DNA of 64,000 nucleotides from Bondarzewia mesenterica (Eukaryota; Basidiomycota; Agaricomycetes; Russulales; Bondarzewiaceae). Under the pieces are notes generated by a model. That model was not told the DNA's origin, did not search any database, and saw only the letters and a list, made by a program, of their open reading frames with translations. The DNA is taken from NCBI GenBank assembly GCA_004802705.1, contig SGPL01000066.1, positions 1 to 64,000 of the forward strand, read 5' to 3'. Within the stretch, counting starts at the first letter, position 1. Every line of letters starts with the position of its first letter. Position numbers and translations under genes: made by a program. Positions 9,656-21,500 of the stretch are shown here, piece after piece.

Positions 9656-12155
9656 ATGAAAGTCGCCATTATTGGCGCCGGCCCAGCTGGATTGGTGACG
9701 TGCAAGACTGTCCTGGAGGCCGCTTCATCAGACTTTCCCTTCGACCCCATTGTCCTCGAGCAAGAGGACGATATTGGCGGAACATTTCAATATCGGTCTT
9801 ACCAGGTTAGACGCACTGGCTTGTCGAATATCTATTTTAACTCAGGAATAATCATTGGCGAAGAATGCGACTTTAGTTTCATCTAAGCAGTTGACGACGT
9901 TTTCTGACTATCGATTGCCCTTGTCTCATCCCGACCACCTGACACTTGAGGTCTGTTTCCCCTTTCTCGTGTTCACTGAGCCATTTGAACCTCTCATCGG
10001 TAGCAATACGTCAATTATCTTCGGGCGTACGCCAAACAATCTGGGGTATCAGAAAGAATTCAACTTGGATGTAGAGTTGTCAATATATCTCGCAATTTGG
10101 AACATGGTGGCCACAATGTGACCTTCGTCCGACGTTCTCAAGAACTGCCGGGAGAATGGTCGACCGGTTAGTCGAAAGCTTCTCTAGCGCAGACGAATTT
10201 TCATGATCTCCATGCGTGCTCTCTAGCGCACGAAACTATTCATTTCGCCTACGTGGCCGTCTGCACAGGCCTGCACGTCGTCCCCGCCATTCCAGACGTC
10301 CCCGGAATCGAGAATGTGCTCAAGGAGCACGAAGGTGACACAGATGTTCCTCGTGCAGCCTTCCATTCGGCTCGATACAAGTCCCGTTCTCAGCTCGAGG
10401 GAAGGCGTGTCATGATCTTAGGAACCGGAGAAACTGGTATGGATATCGCCTACGAAGCTGCTAAAGCAGGTGCCAAAGAAGTCGTCCTGTGTTCTCGTTC
10501 TGGGTGAGCAAGGACTGCTTGTTATAGTTAGCTCGGCATCTCATCCAGGCGCGCTCTGCCGCAAAGCTTTCTCTCATTTCCAAAAGCTTTGGTAATTCAG
10601 TTTTGATGGTGTGTAGTCGGAGATGCTGGCTTATGCCATACTTTTTGCAGAACGACTTCGAGATATTTGGGTTCAAATTTGAATCGAAGGATCCTGTCCC
10701 AATCGACTCGTTGATCACGAATTTGGCAGAGACAGCATACGTAGTGCGTAGTCCTGCTATTTATCGCTTTTTCCAGCCATTTTACTGAGAACACACGTTC
10801 TCGCCGGTTAGCACCCATGGGTTGCCGCTTCTCACATACGATGGTTGTGAGTGGCTGTCCAGTTCTCATATTGTGCTCCTGTCTTACGAGGGTACCGCGA
10901 AGCATATCAGATTTTGTGATCAAACGGGTCCTCTGGGTCCTCACAGGTGCCATAGCTTTACCTAGTGCTTGTGTGTGTTCGCTGAAATCTTGGACAGGCA
11001 CTCAGGCTGGATGCAATCAATGGGTGAGAGATTTTGAAATCTGGAAGAATTAATAGACGAACAATTATCAGGTCGGCGAACTTGAGCCGGAGCGCCTTGG
11101 CCGTGCCTACGTGTTTCTCAACAAGGTATATGCCGTGCTCCAGGGACATGTCCACCTTGCTCACTATCCTATCTCAGTCACACAAGGCGATGCCATACAT
11201 CAATCGGCCTTATCGCAAGCGACCAGCCTTCCTCGACTACCTCTCGAGATATATCGACCCTCCAGAAGACATGCCTCCTGTCACAGACTTTACCGTCGAC
11301 CTCGCACCGTTTCCTTCCCATTTCCTCCCCAACGGTCGTGCCGTGTTTCCCATGTCAAAGCGGAAAGATGCTCTGAGGATGATGGGACGCGACGTGCGAC
11401 CTGATACCGTCATCTACGCGACGGGATACACCCAGAAGTTCGACTTCTTTGACGGTGGCGGTGGGTACGCTACTCCTTCTGAGGCCGACATCAGAAATAT
11501 AGTCAAGAGCGGGGACGAAAGCGTTGCGTTCATCGGATTCGTAAGACCTGGAGTTGGTCAGTAGACAAATTCATGGTGTAGTTCGCGAGCGCAGACTTCT
11601 GACGGACACGGTTGTTCAGGTGCTATCCCACCCATCGCCGAGATGCAATCGTTCTTCTGGGTCTCTCTGCTCAAAGGCCAAGTCAAGAAGCCACTATCTC
11701 GGCCCCATTACCACCTCCTCGTGAAGGAGACTGCACGGATAAAATATGGGGTCGACCACTCGACGTACATGAGCACATTGGCTAAGGATATCGGTGCCGC
11801 GCCCGGCCTTTGGGAGCTCTGGCGCGAGTATGGAACTCATGTTCTCATATGTTACTGGTAAGCACCGTTGCGCTGCATGTATGGTGGTTCGAGTAAGGCT
11901 GAGCGGTCGTGATCTCTTGTGAGAAGTTTTGGTGCGGCTTTCACATCCTTCTACCGCCTCTTTGGACCCTTCCGGTCTGCCAAAGTCGTCCCGGTAATCA
12001 AGACTGAACTTTGGGAAACAATTACCAGGCGAGGGGTCTTGGGAAACCTGCTGATGGGGCTGGTTCCCATGGTCTTCTACTGTGCTCTGAATCTGACGGC
12101 TTTAGTATTGGAGAAGTTGTGGTCATCGGTCGGTGGCCGGCCGCTGTCCTTGTAG
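9656..12155 (+). CDS. Flavin-containing monooxygenase (FMO-like)
   Basis: Thirteen short exons join in frame to about 605 residues: 9656-9805, 9864-9950, 10004-10166, 10227-10503, 10549-10591, 10651-10743, 10812-10846, 10903-10946, 10998-11023, 11072-11125, 11178-11556, 11620-11857 and 11927-12155. The protein starts with the FAD dinucleotide fold (VAIIGAGPAGLVT), followed by an acidic residue pair and GGTF. The FMO signature FxGxxxHxxxY appears in variant form as AAFHSARYKS. Next is the NADPH-binding fold VMILGTGETGMD, and later the VIYATGY motif common to these enzymes. Family members use NADPH and oxygen to oxidise nitrogen, sulfur or carbonyl groups of small molecules. The substrate cannot be told from sequence, and the neighbours do not suggest a metabolite cluster. 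The C-terminus has a hydrophobic segment (LLMGLVPMVFYCALNLTAL) that may anchor the protein in a membrane. Confidence 0.88.
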
Positions 12156-12344
12156 ACCAAGATGGATTTGTCGCCTCATTCGAAGCCGTGCCGGATCACT
12201 ACGTATGGACTTTTTGATTATAGTCATGTTGTGTATCACTTGAAACCAGATTGCAAGAAGTGTTCGGTCTCATCATTACAGCCTCCTCCAGTTGGCTGAT
12301 TCACGGTCAGAGCCAGCGGTGAACTAATCCGTCGTTATCGTCTA

Positions 12345-12405
12345 TGAAATGTCCAAATGTCGCGGCATTTCCGTTCGTGAATTTCATCAACAAGTAGAAA
12401 TGTTC
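12345..12405 (+). repeat. 60-bp dispersed repeat, copy 1
   Basis: This segment and the one at about 13399-13459 share tgaaatgtccaa, ggcattt, gttcgtgaattt and atcaa in the same order and spacing. Both can be read as the peptide MSKCxGIxVREFxQ followed by a run ending in MF. The two lie about 1.05 kb apart in direct orientation; the flanks do not align. They may be remnants of a mobile element or of a duplicated exon. Confidence 0.6.
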
Positions 12406-13398
12406 ATGGAATCACAAATCAGGACGAAGAAGATGGCTTGTCGAGATCCTGCTGCGCCTGGCCTTGATCATGGCGCGCATTTCCTGACACGTACATGTCG
12501 TCTAACAATCTTACTTATACCTGTGCTACAGCACGTCTCCTGTATCTATAGCGCGCACTGGAATTCAAGTCCTCATGCGAACTGCTCTCTCAAGGAAGGT
12601 GAAAGCCGCCGCGTCAAGTCGCCGTCTGCATCTGTAACTTTAGGACTCTCTACATCACGAAGAATGAAACATGTGATACGTACCTGTGTGATACAAACTT
12701 TGTATCGTTTAGCAGCGCGCTTGGCAAGCCAATTTTTCTAAATCGGGAACGAAGGACATGTGTGACGTCACGATTGGAGTCCAGATCGAGATCAATATAT
12801 CGTGGGAGAACATATTAGCACCTAAGATAGTTTCTCACGGGGCACTCCAATTTCACCACGTGCTGCAACGCGTCGCGCGAGTGCTGGAATCCAGCTTTTC
12901 CACCTCCTCTCGTACTTTGCTCTTTATAGTTTAACCACTATAATGAGGGCACCGCCCTCATCATTGGTTATCTTATTTTTGCCGCCCTCGTTCCTTGGGC
13001 TCTGCTTGCAACCCGGGGACGCGATGACTCTGTCGTTGCACTACTGGCTTATGTCGTCGGGGGATCCTTTTTCTTTTCTTTTGCTACTTTCCTTTGACAT
13101 TTGCCTTTGGCTTGCGCTAGTGGTAGCAAATGATTGGAAAATAGATCCTTTCTTTTGTTAGACTTTAAATTAATATTACAGCTGTCTTATACATGATGTT
13201 GTAGAGGAGAACAGCACAGGTAGAAAGATGCAGAAGATGGACAGTGTGACAAATAGGAGGAGCCGACCGAAGTAGTGCATTCCCATGCAGTAGATGCAAT
13301 GTCACCAACGGGTGAGGTGTAGAAATAGATAGCAATAGAGATGATTGGGTCACGTTGGTGGACGACCGGAACGGGCAGAGCATGCTTGCATTGTTTGG

Positions 13399-13459
13399 AT
13401 GAAATGTCCAAGTGTAGTGGCATTTGTGTTCGTGAATTTAATCAATATTGTGATATGTT
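13399..13459 (+). repeat. 60-bp dispersed repeat, copy 2
   Basis: Partner of the segment at 12345-12405 in the same orientation, with about three quarters of positions matching by eye. It lies just beyond the 3' end of PAN2. Confidence 0.6.
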
Positions 13460-13559
13460 TTCTTTCAACTACGATACAACAATGTTCCATCAGGAAAAAT
13501 ACACGCTTGAAGATCAGAGGGGTACAGAATATTGCACTACGGTATCTTGCATGTCATTA

Positions 13560-16500
13560 TCATCGTGGCCACTGGCCTCGACCGGCACCTGGCCCACCAA
13601 ATTGTGCTGCCGACGGCGCACCGAAGAAATTGGGAATGTTGAGCCCTCCCACGTGCTGGAACCCACCAGGTGCGAATGCCGGTGGCATCATGGTTCCTTG
13701 CATCATGGTGAACGGGTTGAATTGCACGGGAGCGGCCGCTTGCGCCGATGGAAGTGCGGGCGACGGTGCAGCGGGGATGGCCCCTGAAATCGGCGGTGGT
13801 TTCCATTGCTGTCACGGCGAAAACGCATTGAGAAAGACGAGGATTGAAGAACAATGTGCGTACTTACATGCTTGCGTCCCTCCCGATACAGCTCCTCCAA
13901 TTTCTGGTCAAATACACCTTGTTCCTCAAATTCGTGGTACGCCTTGTACAGCATGAGCGCGGAACGAGCGTCTTCGATCGAGTCATGCGTATCCTGCTGG
14001 ATATTCTCGCCCAAGATGAACCAGGACAGGAAGCGCAGCGATAGACGCCGTTGGCGCGAGTTGAGGAAATATAGGTCGACGGTATCGATGACTTGTTCTG
14101 GCGGAACAAAGATGTCTGTTCGAGTAAGATTCAATGTCGCGCATGCGTTTTTCAGCATGTGGGGTGATGCGGTACACGGAGAAGTGAAACATACTGATGA
14201 TGCGGAAATCCTTCGAGAGGCCATGTCCGATAAAGATGCATCCTCGATCGACCAGCAGCCGCAGCTTCTTGTACACAACCTTCAGCGGTGTGAGCGTATA
14301 TCTCGAAACGTGTGGATCCAGGTCGCCATCTGCAAACAATCTGTAAAGGAGGCAAGCACAGGATCGGGAGAGAACGCACATTTGATACCAGACCACTCCG
14401 TCAAATAATCCACAATCACCTCGCTCGTGTGGATATGGTCATCGATGAATGGGACACCTTGTTTTGGGCCGTCCCCTCGCAACACGGACACTCTCGCAAG
14501 ACTGAGTCGTGCAGGACGGAGTACCTTTTTCGTCCCATCCGAACGATACTCAGTCTCTTCCTATGCGACGCTTCAACGGTCAAAAAAAGGAGGATGAGAG
14601 AATGAAGGTACCTGCTGCATCGACACAAACTCTGCATCAATCGCGACGAGTGTGCCTGGCCTTGGAAGTTCGTCCAGACGAAGGGGCTCGTGCTTGATAA
14701 GATTCTTGTCACGGTTCCTGAGTCGTTTTGAGCATCCTTTTCCGCGAAGCTGGTTCTGGCCAGCTGTCTAACGGCACTTACATAGAGATGGATGTATCAT
14801 GACTCAGATGGAGGCGTCAATCACATCTGGCAAGCCGGAGAAGTCGAGTCTATTTCGCATGTCCACCCGTTCCATGTAGATAATTGTGGGAACCTGTGAT
14901 CCAATTTGTGTTAGACGTGCAAGTCGCAGATGAGGTGTCGAACTCACCTTCCAATCTCCAGGGAAGCTCAACGCTTCTTCCTCTGAGATATTGTGCACAA
15001 CGAAATCGTTGAAGATGAACCATGGACTTTGCAGGTCTTTTCGACCCTCGGCTTCCGGAACTAAGCCGGAGACAAAGTCGGATAAGGGCAGGATATGTGT
15101 GGACAACCAAAAAAGACATACCTTTGACTATGGCGACGAGATGCGATCGTTTGTCCTTCGCCACGATCTTCACGACCATTGACTGAATCACAAAGCATCA
15201 GTCGTGGAATTCTACCGAACGAATGAAAAAGACATACCCTCAGCTCGTACATGACGCCTTTGACATCGTCAATTCCCTCTATTTGTGCTCTTACCTCCAC
15301 CCTCGGGCCCAAGAACGTCGACTTCTTGTTGTCCAACCATAGCTCGAGGTCTCCCTCACCGAAGACGTTCGCATTGAGCGCGAGGATGGGAGGGAGGGCG
15401 TGCGCGGGAATCGAACGCATGGACTCAAAGTTTGCGAACTGCTTGCAATTCTGGCATGTCGCTTTGTGGATGATTTGTCGGACTAAGGAGGCGTGCAGGA
15501 TGGACGCAAAGTCGGTTCCTGAAGAACCATCGTTGGCTTGCATCTGCCATGATCAATCGACGGAGGTGTTCAGATGGTAAATGAGAGATAGCACAGTGGA
15601 GTGACCGCGTACCTTCCGAGGATAAATCAGGTCGACAAGATGCGTCATGTGCTCTTTCTCTCTGACGGCTCTGCATTCCATGCAGACGGTGACGTTCTTA
15701 CCGTTGAGGCCAAGAAGCTGAGTGATGGGCGCGGCGACGGGCGGCTGGACATCATGTCGTGGCGGAGTCGGCCGTGGCAGTACGATCAAAGGGTTGTGCG
15801 GGAACGTGTTTCCTTCGGAACTAAGATGATCAATAAGGAATCGGTGGAATAATTGGATCATATGCGCGTAGTTCATGTCCAGGCTGTCTCGCCCATAATC
15901 GATCAAATCAATCGCATTGAGTGCTTCAAGAAATCCATTAGATACGACGGTCAAGACGCCGAAAGAACACGATACTTACAATGTGCCAAAACACCCACAG
16001 TTTTGCAGAAGTTGCTTGACTGGCAATTCGTGCCCTTTGCGTCCTCCAACATTCGCGTCACGAAGCCAAGTTCACACAGCAAACAATGCTCCTTCGGGCA
16101 GTTGGTCGTGATGTGAGACTTGGCAAGGCGGCGAATCGGATGAATGTAGTGCACGATTTGAAGGAGAGGGTTCGTGTACGAGTTGAGTATGTGGGTTTCG
16201 AGCCCGCTGAATTCCGTCCGGTTGTAGAACCTGTCATAATCGAAGTTAGATAACGGATGAAACGAAGGAGGGAGGGAGCTCACGCGAAATCAAAATCCTC
16301 GACGCCAAACTTCGAGTACTCAATCTCCACTTTGGCGTAGTGAGGGGGGATCTGGTCAGACCCGTAGCTTACGCTAGCTGATGGAGACAATTCGGTCTGC
16401 ACAGAGGGCGTGTCCTGAATAATAATATCATCCCATGTCTAGATAAATGTCGCTCACCCCTGATCTTGAACCTTTCCCACTCCTGAATCTGCCTTGGTCT

Positions 16501-17992
16501 TTCCTCGGCGCAGTAGACACCACATTCCTGCGACCTTTCAGCTCCCTCGGCAGTGGCGCATAAGCGATGTTGTCATTCATCTTCATCGAATTCAGCACCT
16601 GCGGTGGGATCGTTGCAGGTTGGCCGGAATACTGCGACGACATCTCAAACTGAGGTGTCCATGAAGACAGCAGCATCGTGTTGTAGTACGGCAGGCCGAT
16701 GGAATTTAGAGGCCTGAAAATCGGTGTTTCAGCTGCGGGTATTATCCACAGAAATACTCTCTTACGTCGAGTCAGTCCATTCGATATCGGCCGGCGGCTC
16801 TGGCGTGTCGGCCCACTCAATCGGTTGGCCTTCAAAGCCGTTCAACGGGAGGGAACCTTCTCCGTCCGCTGCAGTCAACAGATGTATGGTCCCGTCTGCG
16901 TCACCGAAAGCCATATATGCGCCTGTGGGAGATACAGCTGCAGAGCTGATAGGTGATGAGGTGTCGAGCTATTCCGAGTTAACGATGCACTGCATTCTTC
17001 CGTAGAAACCAATACCTGATAGAATTCATTCGCATTCGTCGGATTCGATGTGTCGACGATGTTGATCAAGCCTTGATTTGATGTGACCACTATGCTGGAA
17101 GAGCGTTTCGGCAGGATGTTGATGAATGCAGGGCCCGCTGGGAAAGGTACAGGCGGCAGCGGCCGCATCGTTCGCAGATCGTAGATTTTCACCAACGGAT
17201 CCGGGATCGGACGCGTTTGTCTGTTTAAAAAANNNNNNNNNNNNNNNNNNNNNNNNNNNNNNNNANNNCAAACNCCANCTCAANNNCCAGCCAATGGTAT
17301 AGATGTAGTTGCCGCTGGACTGAAGTCCCTGAATCTCGCTCGCGTGTGCCTTCACGGAACTCTCTGAACCTCCGTCTCTCCTCATACCCGTCCGGGGGTC
17401 ATAACAGCGGACATACCCATCGGAAGATCCGGAGAGGAGGTAAGTATGTGAGAAATGAAGTTGTGTGACCACTGAGGGTAGTGGAGATTGGCGGACGACA
17501 GTTCCAGTAAGACCATTCAGCAACAGCAGTTCCGGGGCTGTCGTAGACGCGGCAAGAGTGTTCGACGAGCTTGATGTGTTTGAAAAGGTCGTCACCGTAG
17601 ACGACGACCTCCGATGACCATCACCCCACAAAGAGAATCAATTCTGCTAAGAACGAGAGTGCGAAAAGGTAAATGAATTGTACCATGGCTCACCGGTAAT
17701 ACCACTTGTTCACCCCTCCTTTACTCCATGAGCCCATGCCCTCGCTGGCGATGCCGCTTGCCCGCACATAGCTGTCATCGGTGATGATTTTCTTTACCGC
17801 CAGATCTCCCCCGACGCGAAAAGTCACGCCTCGCATGCCGCGCGAACTGTAGTAGGCGACAACATTGCCCGAATTTGTTCCAGACCAGAGCGTGTCAGAG
17901 ACAGGGTCAAAACAAAGAGCTGTTATGGGTTGAGGGAAAATGTGTCGTTGGTGCGTGATGGGCACAATTGGGTGGTAGGTCGAAGCCGACAT
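13560..17992 (-). CDS. PAN2: PAN2, catalytic subunit of the PAN2-PAN3 poly(A) nuclease
   Basis: A multi-exon minus-strand gene from ATG at 17992 to the stop at 13560-13562. The N-terminal part is a WD40 propeller (ITALCFDPVSDTLWSGTNSG, LLSGSSDGYVRCYDPRTG, LVKIYDLRTM). The middle is a ubiquitin-hydrolase-like fold whose Cys box lacks the catalytic cysteine (TEFSGLETHI), as expected for the inactive PAN2 pseudo-hydrolase, with Cys pairs such as CMEC and CQNC. The C-terminal RNase shows the DEDD residues: VAIDAEFVSM near 14630, HGLSKDFRI near 14235 and the HDSIEDA motif near 14000. The tail is rich in Gly, Pro and Ala. The enzyme trims poly(A) tails in the cytoplasm with PAN3 before CCR4-NOT acts. 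The stretch 17233-17287 is mostly undetermined bases within the propeller, so one exon boundary or a few residues are lost; this is an assembly defect, not a gene defect. Confidence 0.95.
17233..17287. other. Assembly gap inside PAN2
   Basis: A run of undetermined bases with a few isolated called bases. It interrupts the WD40 part of PAN2, between the frames ending in YIYTIGW and starting at DPLVKIYDL. The frame can be joined across it in principle, so there is no reason to call a break in the gene. Confidence 0.97.
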
Positions 17993-18535
17993 GGATGGCG
18001 GTTAGAGAGGGTTAGAGTCTTGTTACGGTCTAATAGAGCTCCTAGATGTATGTAGCTGTATGTAGATTGCGAGTTCTACTAAACATTTCCAAGATACTAC
18101 TATTACTCATTCACGAAGCATATAGTCAGGTCAAAGACATTTCCATTGACAGCGGATGCGTTCAATATTCATATTCAGGCTTGACGCTTGAAAATGCCGG
18201 AACACGCAAAGTCACCCTTAACAATGCATGAAGATCGGGAGGCCTTTGTGTGATGCGACAGGGAAGGGTTAGGGGTGGGCACATAAATGGAAGCGTGCTA
18301 TGTTGAGACGTTGAACACAAGGCAGGCTGTGAATGAGTACTTCCTTCTACCTTCATGCATTCATGCCTCGGGATGTTTTTATCTGACGACAGGCAAGTGA
18401 GTTGAAGTGGGTTTTTAAAGATGTGCTCTAGTGAGTTAAGTTTAGTCTTATTCATCGACACTCAGGCACTCATTGGACACAGACTCCGACAGAGAGGCAC
18501 TGGTGCAGTGCCCGCCCACGTTCCTCTCTATTGCT
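17993..18535. other. Intergenic between PAN2 and the STAND gene
   Basis: The two genes diverge here. I see no conserved coding signal or RNA gene in this stretch, so it presumably carries both promoters. Confidence 0.5.
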
Positions 18536-21500
18536 ATGCTTGGAGCGTATCAGCGTATCAGCACATCGTACACCCCACCCCACATCGTCATCCTGAAGTT
18601 GTCTGCATGTCTTCTGACCGAGTTTCTGCCCCAACTGCATCTGACTCGCCTAACATGTAAGAAAGCTCAGGACCTCTATTTGAAGAGACACCGCTCACAT
18701 CGAACATCTACCAGTGGATCAAGCGTACATATCAGACGTCGGTACAGGCCAATCGCTTCAGATCCGTTCAGTCTGAAGCTAGCATCCTCTTCTAGGAGTC
18801 ACTCTTGTGCTAGATCAACCTCTCAAAGACAAGCTGACTATCGAACTCATCCTGAATGGGGAACTCTGGTACAAGAAGTCCTTTGGTAAAGGTCTCGTTG
18901 ACTTCGAATGCGAGCTGGATAGTATTCTGTAAGTTCGAGCCCGATTCGTAAGGATGATCGACAAACAGAAATCTCCAGGACGCTTCAATCCGGATCGAAT
19001 TTATCGATTCTGTGCACGCGCAAGTATACGCTGGGGATTCGCGTTCCTGTTGCGAAAGCTTCGATTTTGTTTCGAGATGCCCAACAGCTGATCGCGAATG
19101 GAACTGGCAAGTCATCATCCTGCTAGGGCACAGATATTGAGATTGATCATGCTGCTCGAACGGACCAGAACACAAGCTTGCGGACGACGCGAGGATAACA
19201 GTGCGCTTCGAACCTGTACGTCGTGCATCGTGCATTGAACGAGCGTATGTTCAAATCATCTATACAGGATGTTGAACAGCGAAAGATGTTAGAAATGAGT
19301 GCTGCGAAGTTAGAAAAGCTCTCGAACGTATTGGATCGTCTTGGTAAGTCCAGACAATTCGTGGAGATCCTGTTAGATTTGGGAGTTATTGCAAGCGAGG
19401 TATGTGAGAACAGTCCTTTGCGTAAGCACGATGTTTGCCGATCAAACTCTCCTGCCACGAAGCTTCATCCAGCAGCAAAAGCAGTATTGGCCGCTGTGAT
19501 GATTGTGCATGACGTATGCCTTTCTACTTCTCCATCATGATGATTCGGTGACAGTAATCACGGCCATGCAGCGTTTGAAAAATCAGCAGACTTGCGATGG
19601 AATGCTGGTAGATCTGGTTTACAACATGACGTATGCACTTCGCTACGTTGAAGTCGTGCATCAATTCGCCCAGCTCGGGGAACTCAAGACAGCGATGGAC
19701 GAAGTGAGATCATTGGTGGAAAGCACAAGCAACTTTGTGGCTCAGTATGTGTTGAGAGGTGCTACAAGTGGGTACAACTCACCCGAGTAGTTCTCTTGAC
19801 TGACAGGATCTCTGCAAGGAACTCTGATATCGTCATCGGACCAAGATATAGTCGAAGATCTCAACAAGAAATTTCTCCGCTTCAAGGAGAGATTCACCCA
19901 AGGGTTACAGGTGCAGTCGAGTAGCGACATTGCAGAAGTCAGAAAGCATTTGGAAGGCCTGGGTACGTGATCATGGTAGCTTTGCACCACCTTTTGCTGA
20001 TGTCTTTTATCTGTGTATCTCAGTTGCGGCCGTGGAGGACGAAAAATATCTCAAAGGCCTGCGGCCAACAGGTTTGAGGCCTCTCGAGCGAGATCGCTGT
20101 CTTCCGGACACACGCAAGGATATCCTCGCCACAATTGATGACTGGCTCGACGATGTCATGGCGCCAAATATCTTACTGGTGAAGGGCGTCCCAGGCGTTG
20201 GGAAGTCTACCGTTGCGGCGACGGTGGCGGACAATTTGAGAAGAACCCGGGTACTCATTTCCAGTTTTGTTTTCGATCGGAATGAGGCACTTCAAAGGAC
20301 GCCCACGGTGCTGTGGCGCGCCGTTGCCTCTGACCTAGCCGAAAAATATCCTTCTTTGAGGACGCATATCGCTGCTAAGCTCAGGCGCGGCGAAATCGAC
20401 CTGGGCGACACAACTGCTGGCGACGTGTTCTCTCATCTTGTCCAGGAGCCGTTGCAAGCATGCACCGACTTCGACCAAGACAACTTTCCCGTGATCATCA
20501 TCGACGCCCTGGATGAATGCGGTGGTTTGGATGGGTCTCGCTCCCAGCATCGCAAACATCTACTCCAGACCATCAAATCTTGGTCCTCCCTTTCCAGGAG
20601 ATGTAAGCTCGTCGTGACCAGCCGAGCAGAGGGGGACATCATGGAAGCACTAGAAGCGATCAGTCATCCCATCGAGCTCAATGCAGGCGACCGAGTTAGC
20701 GAACAATCTTCAAAGGACATCCGACTATACATCGAGAACAGGTTCGCCGAAATCGTTCAGAGGTATCCAAAATCATTGACCACGTCTTGGCCGGGGTCCG
20801 AAATCTGTGCGACGCTCACAGCGCGCGCAGCTGGTCTGTTTATCTGGGCAAAGACGGCCCTTGACATAGTTGACAGCGGGTGGCCCACTCAGCGCCTAAA
20901 GACAGTTCTAGGACTTGAAGTCGGGTTGGGAGGTGGCGGCATATATACGCTATACCAAGTTCTTCTTCAAACATCGTTCACCCAAACATCATCAACTGGC
21001 GAAATGTTTGAGGACGATATGCGTTCATTTCACATCGTTGTTGGCGCAATTATCCTCGCGAAGATGCCTCTTCGTCGCAGCGACTTGATATCCCTACTTG
21101 ATCAGTCGCCCACTGACAATGTGGTGGATTTTATATGCGACAGACTCCGATCAGTGATGGACAATGCCTTCATGTCTGACGAGGTACTTCGGTTCAATCA
21201 TCAGTCGTTCGTGGATTATTTACTTGCGCCAGAGTGTCCGGACATGTACCGGATTGATCGGGTCGTCCAGCATCAGCGGCTCGCACTTAATTCTTTTCGA
21301 GTCATGCAAGCAGAACTTCGCTTCAATGTTTGCAATCTAGAGACATCTCACTTGCTCAACGACGATGTTTATGACCTCTCTGCTCGCGTCGGGTCTGCCA
21401 TCTCGCCTAGCTTGTCCTACTCGTGTCGCTTCTGGGCAGATCACCTTCGATTCGTGAAATGTGATGCTGCAATTTTGGATGCGGTCAAGACCTTTTTATA

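Larger units (their letters stand above)
12156..13559. other. Intergenic region between FMO and PAN2
   Basis: No gene is supported. The region contains a repeated 60-bp segment, listed separately. The open frames starting near 12349 and 13341 begin inside those repeats, and the later one runs antisense into PAN2. Confidence 0.5.

Noticed and set aside
9656..12155. A secondary-metabolite cluster around the monooxygenase
   Set aside because: Neighbours are an F-box gene, PAN2 and repeats. No synthase, cytochrome P450 or transporter is adjacent.
13345..13956. A 203-codon plus-strand frame and neighbouring plus-strand frames over 13.3-14.7 kb
   Set aside because: They lie antisense to the PAN2 RNase exons, whose motifs and splice joins are conserved. 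The plus frames have no motif.
17233..17287. A break in PAN2
   Set aside because: The interruption is a run of undetermined bases, with intact propeller sequence on both sides.
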